Shown: in pieces, positions 38,974 through 48,936 of the stretch
How positions within the stretch are numbered: the first letter of the stretch is position 1
Layout: each line of letters opens with the position of its first letter
DNA from: Thiomicrorhabdus sp. 6S3-12
GTDB lineage: Bacteria; Pseudomonadota; Gammaproteobacteria; Thiomicrospirales; Thiomicrospiraceae
DNA: 64,000 bases
Assembly (NCBI RefSeq): GCF_017571475.1
Contig: NZ_JAGETW010000003.1
Span: 1 to 64,000, forward strand
Direction of reading: 5' to 3'
Program-made: the position numbers and the translations under genes
Notes under the pieces: generated by a model
The model's input: the letters and a program-made list of their open reading frames with translations, nothing else
Database searches by the model: none
What the model was told of the DNA's origin: nothing

Positions 38974-38999
38974 GAGTTGCCTGCAATCGCAGGCAACTC
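38974..38999 (+). terminator. Strong hairpin after the GlnT-like gene
   Basis: An 11-bp perfect stem GAGTTGCCTGC/GCAGGCAACTC (38974-38984 with 38989-38999) surrounds an AATC loop. There is no T-run after it, so it may protect the mRNA 3' end or act with Rho rather than end transcription alone. Confidence 0.6.
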
Positions 39000-39367
39000 C
39001 CATCTCTATAGCCTTCCCTTTGTACACCCGCCTTCTATCCGATACCAACCCAGACTTAAACTCCGCTACGTCTCCTCGCCCCCCCTGTTTTCATGGCCTG
39101 TTGGATCCGGTTACGGCGAAACGTTTCTTTTATACAAATAGAGACTTTTAACCACGGCTCTCTGCTATGATTCAAATAAGATTGTTATGAAATTTTTAAG
39201 CCGTCTCTAATCCGCATCGGTCTATGAGATAACGGTTGCCAAGGTTACCGGCGAACGGTGAAAATATTTCGTGCTCCGCGATTTCATTCGAAACCGCCGA
39301 AAAGGAATGGAAACTGCTTCTATTCAGGGAAAGCCAAGTCCCAAAACCGAATCGACAGGGAAGTTAC
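39000..39367. other. Intergenic region upstream of the GH15-like gene
   Basis: About 370 bases without a recognisable gene. An in-frame TTG at 39236 extends the next gene backward by 44 residues, but those residues show no family character. No operator of the TATTAC type is present. Confidence 0.45.
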
Positions 39368-42300
39368 ATGAAAAAAGACGCCCGGCAAACATTAGACCGT
39401 TACTATCAACAGGTGTCGGACATTATTCTCGCCCGACAAAATCCGATTACCGGCCTTCTGCCGGCCAGTACCGCTATCACCGCCCATGGCGACTATACCG
39501 ATGCCTGGGTACGCGACAACGTCTACAGCATTCTGGCAGCCTGGGGATTGGGACTGGCCTACCGCCGGGTCGACGATACCCAAGGTCGAGCGGTGTTGCT
39601 GGAACAGAACGTCGTAAAACTGATGCGCGGCCTGTTAATTGCCATGATGAAGCAGGCGCACAAAGTTGAAGCCTTTAAATACTCCCAAGACCCACTGGAT
39701 GCCCTGCATGCCAAATACGCCACTTCGACCGGCGACCCTGTCGTGGGCGATGACGAATGGGGACATCTGCAACTGGATGCAACCAGTCTTTTTCTGCTGA
39801 TGCTCGCGCAAATGACCGCTTCGGGCCTGCGGATCGTCTTCTCGATGGACGAAGTGCATTTCATTCAAAATCTGGTTCACTATATCGGTCGCGCATACCG
39901 TACGCCGGATTACGGTATCTGGGAACGCGGCAATAAAATCAATCACGGTATCGCCGAGGTCAACAGCAGCTCGGTCGGCATGGCTAAAGCGGCTCTGGAG
40001 GCGATGGACGGCTTTAATTGTTTCGGCTCCGAAGGTGGCGAAAGCAGCGTGATTCACGTTATCCCGGATGAAATCGCCCGGGCACGTATTACACTGGAAG
40101 CCGCCCTGCCCTCAGAATCCCTGTCCAAAGAAGTGGACGCCGCGACGTTAAGCATCACCGGCTTTCCGGCTTTTGCCGTCGAGGACGCCGAATTGGTCGA
40201 GCAGACTCTGGATGAAGTGATTGACAAATTATCCGGCCGCTACGGCTGCAAACGCTTTCTTCGCGATGGTCATCAGGCCGCCAACGAAGACGCCAACCGC
40301 CTACACTACGAACCCGAAGAGATGAAACAGTTCGAGCACATCGAATGCGAATGGCCGCTGTTTTTCACCTATCTTCTGTTGCACTATCTGTTTACCGATC
40401 AACCCGACCAAGCCCGAGAGTACCGTGAGAAGCTCGAAGGTCTTTTGGTTGAACGGGACGGCCAGAAGCTGCTTCCGGAACTGTACTATGTCCCGCTGGA
40501 TAAAATTGAAGCGGAACGGAAAAACCCTGGTTCGCAACAGCGCGAAGCTAATGAAAACGTTCCGCTGGTCTGGGCGCAGAGCTTGTATATTCTGGGCGCC
40601 CTGATTCAGGACGGCTTGCTGGATATTACCGACATTGATCCGCTTGGACGGCACAACTGCATCGGCAAAAATCTCGGCAAACAGATTCAGTTTACGCTGA
40701 TCGCCGAAAACGATCAGGTCCAGAATAAATTGGATGAGTACGGACTGGTTACGCAAACGCTGCAAGAGCTCAAACCGATACAGGTTTTGCAGGCCAGTTC
40801 GCTGGCCGACGCCTTTGAATGGCTCGGGCGTTCGAAGCGTTTGGAGTTGAGCGGCCGCCCGCATCGCAACCCCAGAGGTCTGACAACTTCCTGCGTATAC
40901 GAGTATGAAGGCAACCGCTTTATTTTCCAGCCGCAGTTTCTCAGCCGCCACGATTTTTATCTCACTCAGGACAACCGCATGCTGGTGCGACGTTTGAAGA
41001 TGGAAATGGGCTATATCTACCGACAATGGAATTTACCCGGCCGCCCTCTGGTTGCAATGGTGGTCAACCAAACTATGCTGAGTAAAGGCGGCAGCCGGGC
41101 ATTGCTCGAATTTATGGAAGAGTGTCGCCACGGCAGCTTCGATGACATTCCGGTGAAACTGGGCACTTTGAAAAACTTCCTGCCGACCTCGGCCAAACGC
41201 AGCTTGCACTATCTCGAACAGGCGCCGGGCGACAACGACGAACAACTCGCACAGGCAAAACCTTGTCTGGTGCTTCAGGCAAGCGGAGATGAAGTCGCCT
41301 CGACACTGAATATCGACACCTGTAACCAATTGAACGATGATGCACTGATCGCACAGCTGATCCACACCGGTAATCTGCAAGACCAGTTCACTCTGTTGCA
41401 GATTCTGTTCGCACGCCATAACGGCGACTTCGACAGCGGCCTGACCGATTCCGAAGGCAACCCCTGCAGCCTGCGCAAACTGATGGATGAAATCTATCTG
41501 GCCGCCGGCGAACTGAACAACTGGGACATTACCCGTCGCGCCGCAGCGTGGCTGGATAAGCACGACATCAACCTCGAAGGTGCGGTCACCGAAATTCTGG
41601 TGCGAAAAATCGCCCTGAGCGTGTCGCGCCAATACAGCAAACACTCCACCTTCAGACAACCGGCCGGCGCGGATGAGATCATCCGCATTATCAAAGAGTT
41701 CAATCCGGACGATCAGCGCGCGCAGATTCTGACTCAGGAACTGATTCTCAATCTTGGATTACTGATCCGCTCCCGACCTGAACTGCTCAGCAATATGACG
41801 CTTATCCGTACCGGTCAGCTTCTGCAGCTTCTCGCCGGCCATATTCGCCATGCCGAAACAAATTACAGCGCCAGCGATGCCATGGATCTGCTGATGACCA
41901 AGGCTCCGTTCGAAATCGCTCTGGCGCTGGAATACGTTCTGGAACACTATGCGGACGTTCAGGAAGAGCTTTATCAGCAAGAACAGATGAAGTTCGACAA
42001 CAGTGACCGGGATCTGAAACTGCCTAAGTTCGAACCCAATATGGATCCGGATCAGGGTCAGGCGGACGACTGGCATCACTGGCGTAAAATCAACGGCAGT
42101 ATCGGTCGCTATCCGGACGGTTTCTACGAAGGCGTCTGGGACGTCGTCAATCAGACCGCCGGTGTGATTATCGGCGATCAGTGGAATCCGAAACGTCGTC
42201 TTGACCATTCGCTCAGCGCCAATATGACTCGCGGCGAAAAGCTTTTCCAGGATAAGGTCGATCACCTGCTCAATAAAACGCCGGTACCGGAAGTCCGCCG

Positions 42301-42565
42301 CCTCTACTACGAAGCCCTTATGGTACTGGGCATGATTATGCGCGCGAACCCGGATCTACGCTCGAACGATGTCATGATTCTCGATGTTATTCTCGGGCAC
42401 GCTGTGCGCTTACGCTGGCTATCGCAGACAGGCAACGAAATCATCGCTTATGACGGTCAACGCGAGCAGGCGTGGCAAGATTTCTACTATTGCCCGCCGC
42501 ATGAGACGGCCAATGCAATCGTCAATGCTTTCCGCTTCCTGCATAAAGGCAAAAGCGAAAAATAA
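39368..42565 (+). CDS. Large GH15/phosphorylase kinase alpha-like protein
   Basis: From the ATG at 39368, preceded by GGGAAG, the protein has 1065 residues. The N-terminal half is an (alpha/alpha)6 barrel of the glycoside hydrolase 15/phosphorylase kinase alpha-beta type, with HGDYTDAWVRDNVYSILA near residue 35, VGDDEWGHLQLDATSLFL near residue 125 and VPLVWAQSLYILGAL near residue 395. The C-terminal half (beyond about 520) is specific to the PHK-like branch. There is no signal peptide, so it acts in the cytoplasm, perhaps on glycogen-type glucan. The next gene is glucokinase, which would phosphorylate released glucose. Activity is inferred, because PHK-like relatives need not be hydrolases. 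Confidence 0.72.
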   Translation: MKKDARQTLDRYYQQVSDIILARQNPITGLLPASTAITAHGDYTDAWVRDNVYSILAAWGLGLAYRRVDDTQGRAVLLEQNVVKLMRGLLIAMMKQAHKVEAFKYSQDPLDALHAKYATSTGDPVVGDDEWGHLQLDATSLFLLMLAQMTASGLRIVFSMDEVHFIQNLVHYIGRAYRTPDYGIWERGNKINHGIAEVNSSSVGMAKAALEAMDGFNCFGSEGGESSVIHVIPDEIARARITLEAALPSESLSKEVDAATLSITGFPAFAVEDAELVEQTLDEVIDKLSGRYGCKRFLRDGHQAANEDANRLHYEPEEMKQFEHIECEWPLFFTYLLLHYLFTDQPDQAREYREKLEGLLVERDGQKLLPELYYVPLDKIEAERKNPGSQQREANENVPLVWAQSLYILGALIQDGLLDITDIDPLGRHNCIGKNLGKQIQFTLIAENDQVQNKLDEYGLVTQTLQELKPIQVLQASSLADAFEWLGRSKRLELSGRPHRNPRGLTTSCVYEYEGNRFIFQPQFLSRHDFYLTQDNRMLVRRLKMEMGYIYRQWNLPGRPLVAMVVNQTMLSKGGSRALLEFMEECRHGSFDDIPVKLGTLKNFLPTSAKRSLHYLEQAPGDNDEQLAQAKPCLVLQASGDEVASTLNIDTCNQLNDDALIAQLIHTGNLQDQFTLLQILFARHNGDFDSGLTDSEGNPCSLRKLMDEIYLAAGELNNWDITRRAAAWLDKHDINLEGAVTEILVRKIALSVSRQYSKHSTFRQPAGADEIIRIIKEFNPDDQRAQILTQELILNLGLLIRSRPELLSNMTLIRTGQLLQLLAGHIRHAETNYSASDAMDLLMTKAPFEIALALEYVLEHYADVQEELYQQEQMKFDNSDRDLKLPKFEPNMDPDQGQADDWHHWRKINGSIGRYPDGFYEGVWDVVNQTAGVIIGDQWNPKRRLDHSLSANMTRGEKLFQDKVDHLLNKTPVPEVRRLYYEALMVLGMIMRANPDLRSNDVMILDVILGHAVRLRWLSQTGNEIIAYDGQREQAWQDFYYCPPHETANAIVNAFRFLHKGKSEK

Positions 42566-42616
42566 CCTTCATCGGGAACCTTAGCCGTTCGAGATCTTTT
42601 AGAGGAGATAAACACT

Positions 42617-43597
42617 ATGGCTCGAATTCTTGCTGGCGATGTCGGCGGTACCAAAACCGTACTCGCGCTCTACCAGAGTGACCAAGGAGAATTGACCGAA
42701 ATCCGTAAGGAAACCTATGCCAGCGGACGCCATACGCGTTTTGAAGACCTGCTGCTGGAGTTTCTCGGTTCCGATGCGCAGATCGACGCAGCCACCTTTG
42801 GAATCGCCGGCCCGATTAAGTCTCAGCGTTGCATTACTACTAACCTGCCGTGGGTCATCGATGCCGCAGAAATCGCCGACGAATTGCATATCCCGCAGGT
42901 ACATCTGCTCAATGATCTGGAAGCCGCCGCTTATGGCATTTTGCGACTCGACCATTTTCACGAATTAAACCCGGACGCCCGCGAGGAAACCGGACATATT
43001 GCCGTGATTGCTGCCGGTACCGGCCTCGGTGAAGCGATTCTGTTTTTCGACGGTCAGGACTACCATGCCATGCCGACCGAAGGCGGCCATTGCGAGTTCG
43101 CACCGCAAGATGCGCTGCAAGACCAGCTGCTGGTCTTTTTACGCCAACGCTTCAATGGCCATGTCAGTATGGAACGGATTCTCGCCGGCGACGGTTTCGG
43201 CAACCTGTATGACTTTCTCAAAAGCATCGACTTCGCCGAAGCCAATGCAGAACTGGAAGCGCAAATGCAGCAAACCGATCGCAATGCCGTCATCAGCCGC
43301 GCAGGCCTGCGGCAAGAAGATGCGCTGTGCAGCGAAGTGATGCGGCTTTTCTGTCGCATTTACGGTGCCGAGGCCGGTAATCTGGCCTTGAAATCTCTGC
43401 CACGCAGCGGTGTCTATATCGCCGGCGGCATCGCCCCCAAAATCCGCCCGGCACTCGAATCCGGCGGTTTTCTCGAAGGCTTTCTCGACAAGGGACGCAT
43501 GACGCACGCCATCGAACACATTCCGCTGCGCATTGTCGACAACCCGGAAGCGCCGCTGCTCGGCGCTGCACACTATGCATCAAAACAAACGGGATGA
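42617..43597 (+). CDS. glk: Glucokinase
   Basis: A 326-residue ROK-unrelated, Glk-type kinase. The ATP-binding GDVGGTKTVLALY lies near the N terminus, FGIAGPI near residue 55, the glucose-site LLNDLEAAAYGI near residue 95, AAGTGLGEAIL near residue 131 and EGGHCEFAP near residue 155; YIAGGIAPKI near residue 270 completes the pattern. It makes glucose 6-phosphate from glucose and ATP. It lies 51 bases after the GH15-like gene with a strong AGAGGAGA ribosome binding site, so the two form a glucan-use operon. Confidence 0.92.
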   Translation: MARILAGDVGGTKTVLALYQSDQGELTEIRKETYASGRHTRFEDLLLEFLGSDAQIDAATFGIAGPIKSQRCITTNLPWVIDAAEIADELHIPQVHLLNDLEAAAYGILRLDHFHELNPDAREETGHIAVIAAGTGLGEAILFFDGQDYHAMPTEGGHCEFAPQDALQDQLLVFLRQRFNGHVSMERILAGDGFGNLYDFLKSIDFAEANAELEAQMQQTDRNAVISRAGLRQEDALCSEVMRLFCRIYGAEAGNLALKSLPRSGVYIAGGIAPKIRPALESGGFLEGFLDKGRMTHAIEHIPLRIVDNPEAPLLGAAHYASKQTG

Positions 43598-43629
43598 GCC
43601 CTTTAAAGCTGAGTTCCCTCTAAAACGGG

Positions 43630-44082
43630 TCATTGTATTTTTTCAATCCGGACCCGCAGACTTTCCGACCCCGATAACAAACTGGGCGCCTCATCCATTC
43701 GACCGAGACGAATCAGACCTTTCGCATAAGGAAAGTCGCGATAAAAAATCGCCAGATTCCCCCATGGGCTGTAATAAGTGATATCACCGATTTCAGGATC
43801 GATTCCGTCGGGAGCCCCCTGAGTGGAGAGCCGGACCGGCAAATCGGCGATCTTTTCGGTACTGTGATAGTCGGACAGCGTCAATTCCAATGGCAATAGC
43901 GCCATAAAATCCCGACTGGCGGCGTTATTCTCAAGAGTGGCATTCAAAACAGCGTCACCGACAAGCAAACGTACTTTCATACTCTTCCCCATTACGACCT
44001 CCCCGGCATCCGCCACAACAAACGCCGAGTAAAATACCGGCAAAACGGCAAGAAAAAGTTTTGTAGCAAAAATTTTCAGCAT
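43630..44082 (-). CDS. Exported cyclophilin-like-fold protein
   Basis: The 150-residue protein has a signal peptide (cleavage near residue 25, VVADA) and a mature part matching the bacterial cyclophilin-like family. Its pattern is NNAASRDFMALLPLELTLSDY near residue 52 and GDITYYSPWGNLAIFYRD near residue 98. No enzymatic function is established for the family. It lies 121 bases downstream of the exported alcohol dehydrogenase on the same strand and may belong with that cluster. Confidence 0.72.
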   Translation of the reverse strand: MLKIFATKLFLAVLPVFYSAFVVADAGEVVMGKSMKVRLLVGDAVLNATLENNAASRDFMALLPLELTLSDYHSTEKIADLPVRLSTQGAPDGIDPEIGDITYYSPWGNLAIFYRDFPYAKGLIRLGRMDEAPSLLSGSESLRVRIEKIQ

Positions 44083-44203
44083 TCATTTATCACCTTAATC
44101 GGCTAACAATGCAAAACCGACCGGCAGAAACTTCTGCTCGATCGGCTATCTGTTTAACAGCGGTTTTCCTGCGTTGTATCAACGCTCTGTTATTTGTGCT
44201 CTT

Positions 44204-45376
44204 TTAGATTGTTGCGGCATCAATCACGTAACGATAACGCGCTTTTTTATCGACCACACTCTTCCAGGCTTCATTGACCTGCTCTGCCTTTATGATCTGA
44301 ATCTGCGGAAAGACTTTGTTATTCGCGCAATAATTAATCACATCCTGAGTTTCCTGCATGTCACCGATCAGTGAGACATTGAAGTTAACACGACTGATCG
44401 ACAAACCAATGGCACTCAACGTCAGTTCAAACCCTTTCGGCATTCCGACCTGAGTATAAAAACCAAAAGGTCTGACCACCGAAGAGTAGGCAGCAATATC
44501 GTAATCCACCGGAATCGTGGTAATCATATAATCCAGTTTTCCTTTATAGGGTGCCAGCTTGCTCAGGTCATCGACGACAATCGCTTCCTTGGCACCGAAG
44601 CTCAGAATATCCTCGACCTTGTCCGGCGAAGTCGTGAAGGCATAGACTTCCGCCCCTTTGGAAACCGCCAGTTTGACGGCCATATGTCCCAGGCCGCCAA
44701 TTCCGGCTACCCCGACCTTATCGCCTTTTTTCAGATCGAATTTCATTAGCGGCGAATAGGTGGTAATCCCGGCACACAATAGCGGTGCCGCCTGCTGATC
44801 GGAAATATTGTCCGGGATATGCACCGCAAAGTGATCCCTGACGACAATATTATTCGAGTACCCGCCTTGAGAAATCCCTGTCGGGGAACTTTTTTCAGGA
44901 TAACCGTAGGTGAAAACCGTTTCAGGGCAATATTGCTCCCCTTGATCCTGACAGTGATCGCATTCCAGACAGCTGTCCACCATACAACCGACACCGGCAC
45001 GATCGCCGACTTTAAACTTGGTTACGTTTTTTCCAACAGCGGCAACCACACCGACAATCTCATGCCCCGGAACCTGTGGATACTGCTGCGGCCCCCAGTG
45101 ACCTTTCATCTGATGAATGTCCGAGTGACAGATACTGGCATAAGTAATATCGATCAGCACGTCATCGTCGCCGACCGGTCTGCGTTCGAACTCCCACGGA
45201 GTCAAAGTGCCGGATTCGTCGGTGGCTGCATAACCACGGGATTTGATGTTTTGAGTATTTTTTTCGTCTGCGGACGCATTGTTTGAATTCGCTAACATTA
45301 GACCTGCTCCTGCGAGTGTTGTGGTTTGAATAAATTCACGTCGAGTAATTTCTTTGCTGTTGCATTTATTGCACAT
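44204..45376 (-). CDS. Zinc alcohol dehydrogenase (YahK/CAD type) with a Tat-like signal
   Basis: A 390-residue medium-chain dehydrogenase. The catalytic zinc motif ASICHSDIHQMKGHWG lies near residue 80, GHEIVGVVAAVG near residue 103, a structural four-cysteine zinc site at CLECDHCQDQGEQYC near residue 135 and the NADP-binding GIGGLGHMAVKLA near residue 225. It departs from its family in starting with a twin-arginine leader, TRREF followed by a hydrophobic ATTLAGAGLMLA-like stretch, about 35 residues longer than normal. Export of a cofactor-bound enzyme through Tat is therefore likely. It is 12 bases after the cupin/CMD gene and divergent from the AraC regulator. Confidence 0.82.
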   Translation of the reverse strand: MCNKCNSKEITRREFIQTTTLAGAGLMLANSNNASADEKNTQNIKSRGYAATDESGTLTPWEFERRPVGDDDVLIDITYASICHSDIHQMKGHWGPQQYPQVPGHEIVGVVAAVGKNVTKFKVGDRAGVGCMVDSCLECDHCQDQGEQYCPETVFTYGYPEKSSPTGISQGGYSNNIVVRDHFAVHIPDNISDQQAAPLLCAGITTYSPLMKFDLKKGDKVGVAGIGGLGHMAVKLAVSKGAEVYAFTTSPDKVEDILSFGAKEAIVVDDLSKLAPYKGKLDYMITTIPVDYDIAAYSSVVRPFGFYTQVGMPKGFELTLSAIGLSISRVNFNVSLIGDMQETQDVINYCANNKVFPQIQIIKAEQVNEAWKSVVDKKARYRYVIDAATI

Positions 45377-45388
45377 GGCTTCATCCTC

Positions 45389-46561
45389 TTAATTTGCCGA
45401 ATCTTTCACGGTTTCCTTCACGGTTTGTTGTATCGCCTGCTCAAGACGACCAGCCGCCCGTTGATTTACAAACTTGTCCAGCATGGTGCTGATCGCCTGA
45501 AGCTGTTGGAGACTCAACCCCACATTCAGCGCAATACCGATATGAGACTTAAGCTGCGGGGCGACGTTTTCCATATTGGCCAAAGCAGCAACCGTACTGA
45601 GCTCACGTTCTTGAAAATCCAGGATATTGCGCGCAAACAAGTCGCCAAACAGATGTTTCTGTAACAGCACATTGCTGTAAGGCGCGAAATCGAATAACGG
45701 ACCCGTTACCGGCTTACCGACCAGTTCTGTCTGTACTTTGATTCCCTGAGCCTGGCTGTCTCCCGGCGCTACGGACGCTGCAATCTCTTTTCCGACAGGG
45801 TCGTTAACTCCTCTGGCTTTACGTTCTTCAACGACAGTCATGGTGGTCGCCAATGCATTCAGGCTGCGCGGAAAACCGGAATAAGCGTATAGATGCATCT
45901 GGATTTCTTTGATCTCATTCACGGTAAGTCCCATATCCAGACCATCGGACACGGCTTTCTTTAAACCGCTCAAGTCACCGCTGGCGGTAAAGGCTGCGAC
46001 CGGAACCATTGCCTGCTGCTTCGAAGTCAATGCATCAAGAGAAACTTCCGGGGTTGTCTGCGGCTGTCGACCGGCGAAATACGCTTCATCGGACACTTTC
46101 TCTTTCCAGACGACGTTCTCACCATTCAGACTTCCAGTGATAACCAGATGCGTCATACTTTTGTCCGGCGTCGCACCATGCCAGTGGTCAAGGTCTTTCG
46201 GGCACCAGACGGTTTCACCTTTATGGAACTCGATAATTCTTCCGTCACGCGTGCCGGTCAAAGCCGTACCTTCGGTGACCACCATATGTTGTCCCGCCGG
46301 GTGCTGGTGCCATGCCGTTCTTGCCCCCGGCTGGAAAGTCACGTAGGCACCTGAATAATGAGCCGTATCGTTTGCGGGAAACAGCATGTCGACCTTAACG
46401 TCTCCGGTAAACAACTCCGCAGGACCGACAAAAGAGGCTTGAGAATTCAGCGGATAATGGATTTGCACGACTTCCGCGGCATTGGCTGAAAACCCCAGAG
46501 AAGCCAAGGCACTTTTCAGCGCAATCAGTAATATTTTCGGGTTGAAGCTTTTGATTTGCAT
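45389..46561 (-). CDS. Secreted cupin-carboxymuconolactone decarboxylase fusion protein
   Basis: The 390-residue protein has a signal peptide (ending ANA near residue 28). A cupin domain spans about residues 60-150, with metal ligands in WHQHPAGQH and DHWHG. Two carboxymuconolactone decarboxylase/AhpD-like halves follow (about 190-260 and 290-380). The CMD part lacks an obvious CxxC, so it is unlikely to be a peroxidase of the AhpD kind. Such fusions commonly travel with YahK-like dehydrogenases and AraC regulators. The substrate is unknown. Confidence 0.78.
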   Translation of the reverse strand: MQIKSFNPKILLIALKSALASLGFSANAAEVVQIHYPLNSQASFVGPAELFTGDVKVDMLFPANDTAHYSGAYVTFQPGARTAWHQHPAGQHMVVTEGTALTGTRDGRIIEFHKGETVWCPKDLDHWHGATPDKSMTHLVITGSLNGENVVWKEKVSDEAYFAGRQPQTTPEVSLDALTSKQQAMVPVAAFTASGDLSGLKKAVSDGLDMGLTVNEIKEIQMHLYAYSGFPRSLNALATTMTVVEERKARGVNDPVGKEIAASVAPGDSQAQGIKVQTELVGKPVTGPLFDFAPYSNVLLQKHLFGDLFARNILDFQERELSTVAALANMENVAPQLKSHIGIALNVGLSLQQLQAISTMLDKFVNQRAAGRLEQAIQQTVKETVKDSAN

Positions 46562-46828
46562 ATTGAACCTCCGATTGATACTTCCGGTTATTTTTCTGGT
46601 AGTATCACAAGTCAGAACCGACTTGAGCCCAAGAAAGTAGCCAAGGAAAGTGCGAACAAAAGTACTGCGACAAATTCACTCCTTCTTGAAGCGGTTTAAG
46701 AGTTTTTTTGCCGAACCACTCCTAAACCCTAAAAATTAATTTACAGTTTTCATCGGAATTAACGGTAGAACGATTCTCGAAAATGTCTGCCTGATTCTCC
46801 AATTCCGTACAATTAACAAGGAAATACA

Positions 46829-47731
46829 GTGGACATTGATCAGACCCGACACGCTTTGATTGAATACATTGGCGCTTCCTACCACGGCGAATCCAATATT
46901 CAAACCGCTTTTGAGCCTTTAAGTTTTTTTGTCAACGACAAGCCGACAGAGATGCTCTCGATCCTCTATGAACCCTCTCTATGCGTCATAGTGCAAGGGG
47001 AAAAAGAGGTCGGAATCAATAACGAGCTGATCCGCTACACGCCAGACATGTATCTTCTCGCATCGGTCCATACGCCAGCACAGGTTCGCATCACCGACGC
47101 TTCGCCTGAAAGGCCTTATATGGGGTTTACCATTACTTTCACGATGGAGCAGATTCTTGAAGTGTTGAAAGATATGGAACCGCTCGAAGAGGAGCCTGTG
47201 GAGGCACATGGCGGCCTCTATTTTGGACAGATGGAAGGCAAACTTCTGGATTCGGTTCTGCGACTGATCAACACGCTTGACTCCCCGGAAGAGGTGCGCG
47301 TTCTGGCACCGGGTCATATCCGAGAAATTCTGTATTTTTTATTAAAGGCCGAAGGTGGCAAGTTTATTCGCCAGTATATGAAGGCAGGAAATTCCGCACA
47401 AAAAGTCGTGCAGGCCATATCCCTGATAAAAGACCGCTTTACCCAGAACCTGAATGTAAAAGAATTGGCCGAAAACGTCGGGATGAGCGAGTCGTCACTG
47501 TATTCGATGTTCAAGAAAATGACCACCATGAGCCCTCTGCAGTTTCAGAAAACATTACGTCTGCAAACGGCAAAACGGTTATTAACGCTGCACAATCTTC
47601 CGGTCAATGAAACCGCCTTCAAAGTCGGTTACGAAAGCCCTTCGCAATTCAGCCGGGAGTATTCAAGGATGTATGGCTTATCCCCCAAAGCCGATGCAAT
47701 GCAGGTTGCGCCAAAACAGTCGGTAAATTAA
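46829..47731 (+). CDS. AraC family transcriptional regulator
   Basis: A 300-residue regulator with an AraC N-terminal sensing domain (about residues 20-170) and two helix-turn-helix units at the C terminus (about 195-295). LKVKELAENVGMSESSLY-like text (read as LNVKELAENVGMSESSLY) and FKVGYESPSQFSREYSRMYG are the two recognition regions. The start is GTG with AAGGAAATACA before it. It is divergent from the cupin/dehydrogenase operon, which it probably controls; the inducer may be an aldehyde or related compound, as in YqhC-like systems (inference). Confidence 0.85.
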   Translation: MDIDQTRHALIEYIGASYHGESNIQTAFEPLSFFVNDKPTEMLSILYEPSLCVIVQGEKEVGINNELIRYTPDMYLLASVHTPAQVRITDASPERPYMGFTITFTMEQILEVLKDMEPLEEEPVEAHGGLYFGQMEGKLLDSVLRLINTLDSPEEVRVLAPGHIREILYFLLKAEGGKFIRQYMKAGNSAQKVVQAISLIKDRFTQNLNVKELAENVGMSESSLYSMFKKMTTMSPLQFQKTLRLQTAKRLLTLHNLPVNETAFKVGYESPSQFSREYSRMYGLSPKADAMQVAPKQSVN

Positions 47732-47846
47732 TCCGCCTGCCAACTTTGGAGTATCAGGCAAATAAATCGTAGAAAGGGTTGTTCACTGTTTTTCCATTCC
47801 TGTTTATGATCACTGAATGAATATTCAAAAGAAACGGACACCTGTA

Positions 47847-48917
47847 ATGAAAAAACTGTGCACAAGAATCCTGGCGCTGAGTCTGGCCCCCTTAGTATTG
47901 GCGGGCTGTGCGAACCGGGAAGTGAACCCGCGCTACAGCGCCTCATTTTATCAGGACGGTGTTTTTGCCAGTGCAATGGATCAGCAGAATCTGGGTTTTA
48001 CCGAAACCGGCAAAATCCTTTGGGAGCTCTTCGTGCAGGATACCCAGGGGCTGGAACCCGAAAACGGGCAGATCCCGGTACGAAAGCTGAGTCGGGAGGA
48101 CCTACTGGCCATGCCGGAAGGTTCCGTAGTGCGCTTTGTGCATTCGACCCTGCTGTTCCGTTTGGACAACCGTTTCGTTCTGACCGATCCGGTCTTCTCG
48201 GAACGAACCTCGCCGGTGCCTTTCTTTGGACCGAAGCGGTTTCACGAACTGCCGATCCCGCTTGACGAAATGCCGTTTATCGACATACTCATCCTGTCGC
48301 ACAACCATTACGATCATCTGGATGAACCGACACTGCGCGCTCTCAAAGATAGAATCGGTCATGTGTATACCACCTTAGGCATAAAGTCTCACCTCTTGAG
48401 TCTGGGTTACGACTCATCGCAAATCACCGAACTGGACTGGTGGGAAGCGATTGAGAATGAATCCCTGAAGATTACCGCTACGCCGGCGCAGCATTTTTCC
48501 GGACGCGGGCTGTTTGACCGAAATAAAACACTCTGGGCTTCCTGGGTAATTGAGAGCGCGCAATACAATCTGTATTTTGGAGCCGATAGCGGCTACTTTG
48601 ACGGTTTCAAAGAGATAGGAGAACGGCTTGGGCCTTTTGATATGACCTTTCTGGAAAACGGCGCCTACAATCAAAGATGGCGCAAAATCCATATGATGCC
48701 GGAAGAAACCGTTCAAGCGCATCTGGATCTGGGTGGAAAATGGCTATTTCCGATTCATAATGGAAGTTTCAAACTTTCCATGCATCCATGGAAAGAACCT
48801 TTTGAACGCGTCTCAAAGGCAGCAGCCGAAAAAGACGTAAAGGCAACCTTTCCGATAATGGGAGAGGTCACCTCGCTACAGGATCCGGCCGGTCAATCCG
48901 CCTGGTGGAATCAATAG
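47847..48917 (+). CDS. MBL-fold lipoprotein, NAPE-PLD/UlaG-like
   Basis: The ATG at 47847 gives a 356-residue protein starting with a lipoprotein signal and lipobox LAGC; an ATG 30 bases earlier lacks a good ribosome site. The MBL metal motif is HNHYDHLD near residue 163, preceded by FVLTDPVFSERTSPVPF. PAQHFSGRGLFDRNKTLWASW and GADSGYF follow, the pattern of NAPE-phospholipase-D-like hydrolases. It probably hydrolyses a phospholipid or related ester at the envelope. It converges with the allophanate hydrolase gene. Confidence 0.8.
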   Translation: MKKLCTRILALSLAPLVLAGCANREVNPRYSASFYQDGVFASAMDQQNLGFTETGKILWELFVQDTQGLEPENGQIPVRKLSREDLLAMPEGSVVRFVHSTLLFRLDNRFVLTDPVFSERTSPVPFFGPKRFHELPIPLDEMPFIDILILSHNHYDHLDEPTLRALKDRIGHVYTTLGIKSHLLSLGYDSSQITELDWWEAIENESLKITATPAQHFSGRGLFDRNKTLWASWVIESAQYNLYFGADSGYFDGFKEIGERLGPFDMTFLENGAYNQRWRKIHMMPEETVQAHLDLGGKWLFPIHNGSFKLSMHPWKEPFERVSKAAAEKDVKATFPIMGEVTSLQDPAGQSAWWNQ

Positions 48918-48936
48918 CTGAAATTTGAGCGGCGAA

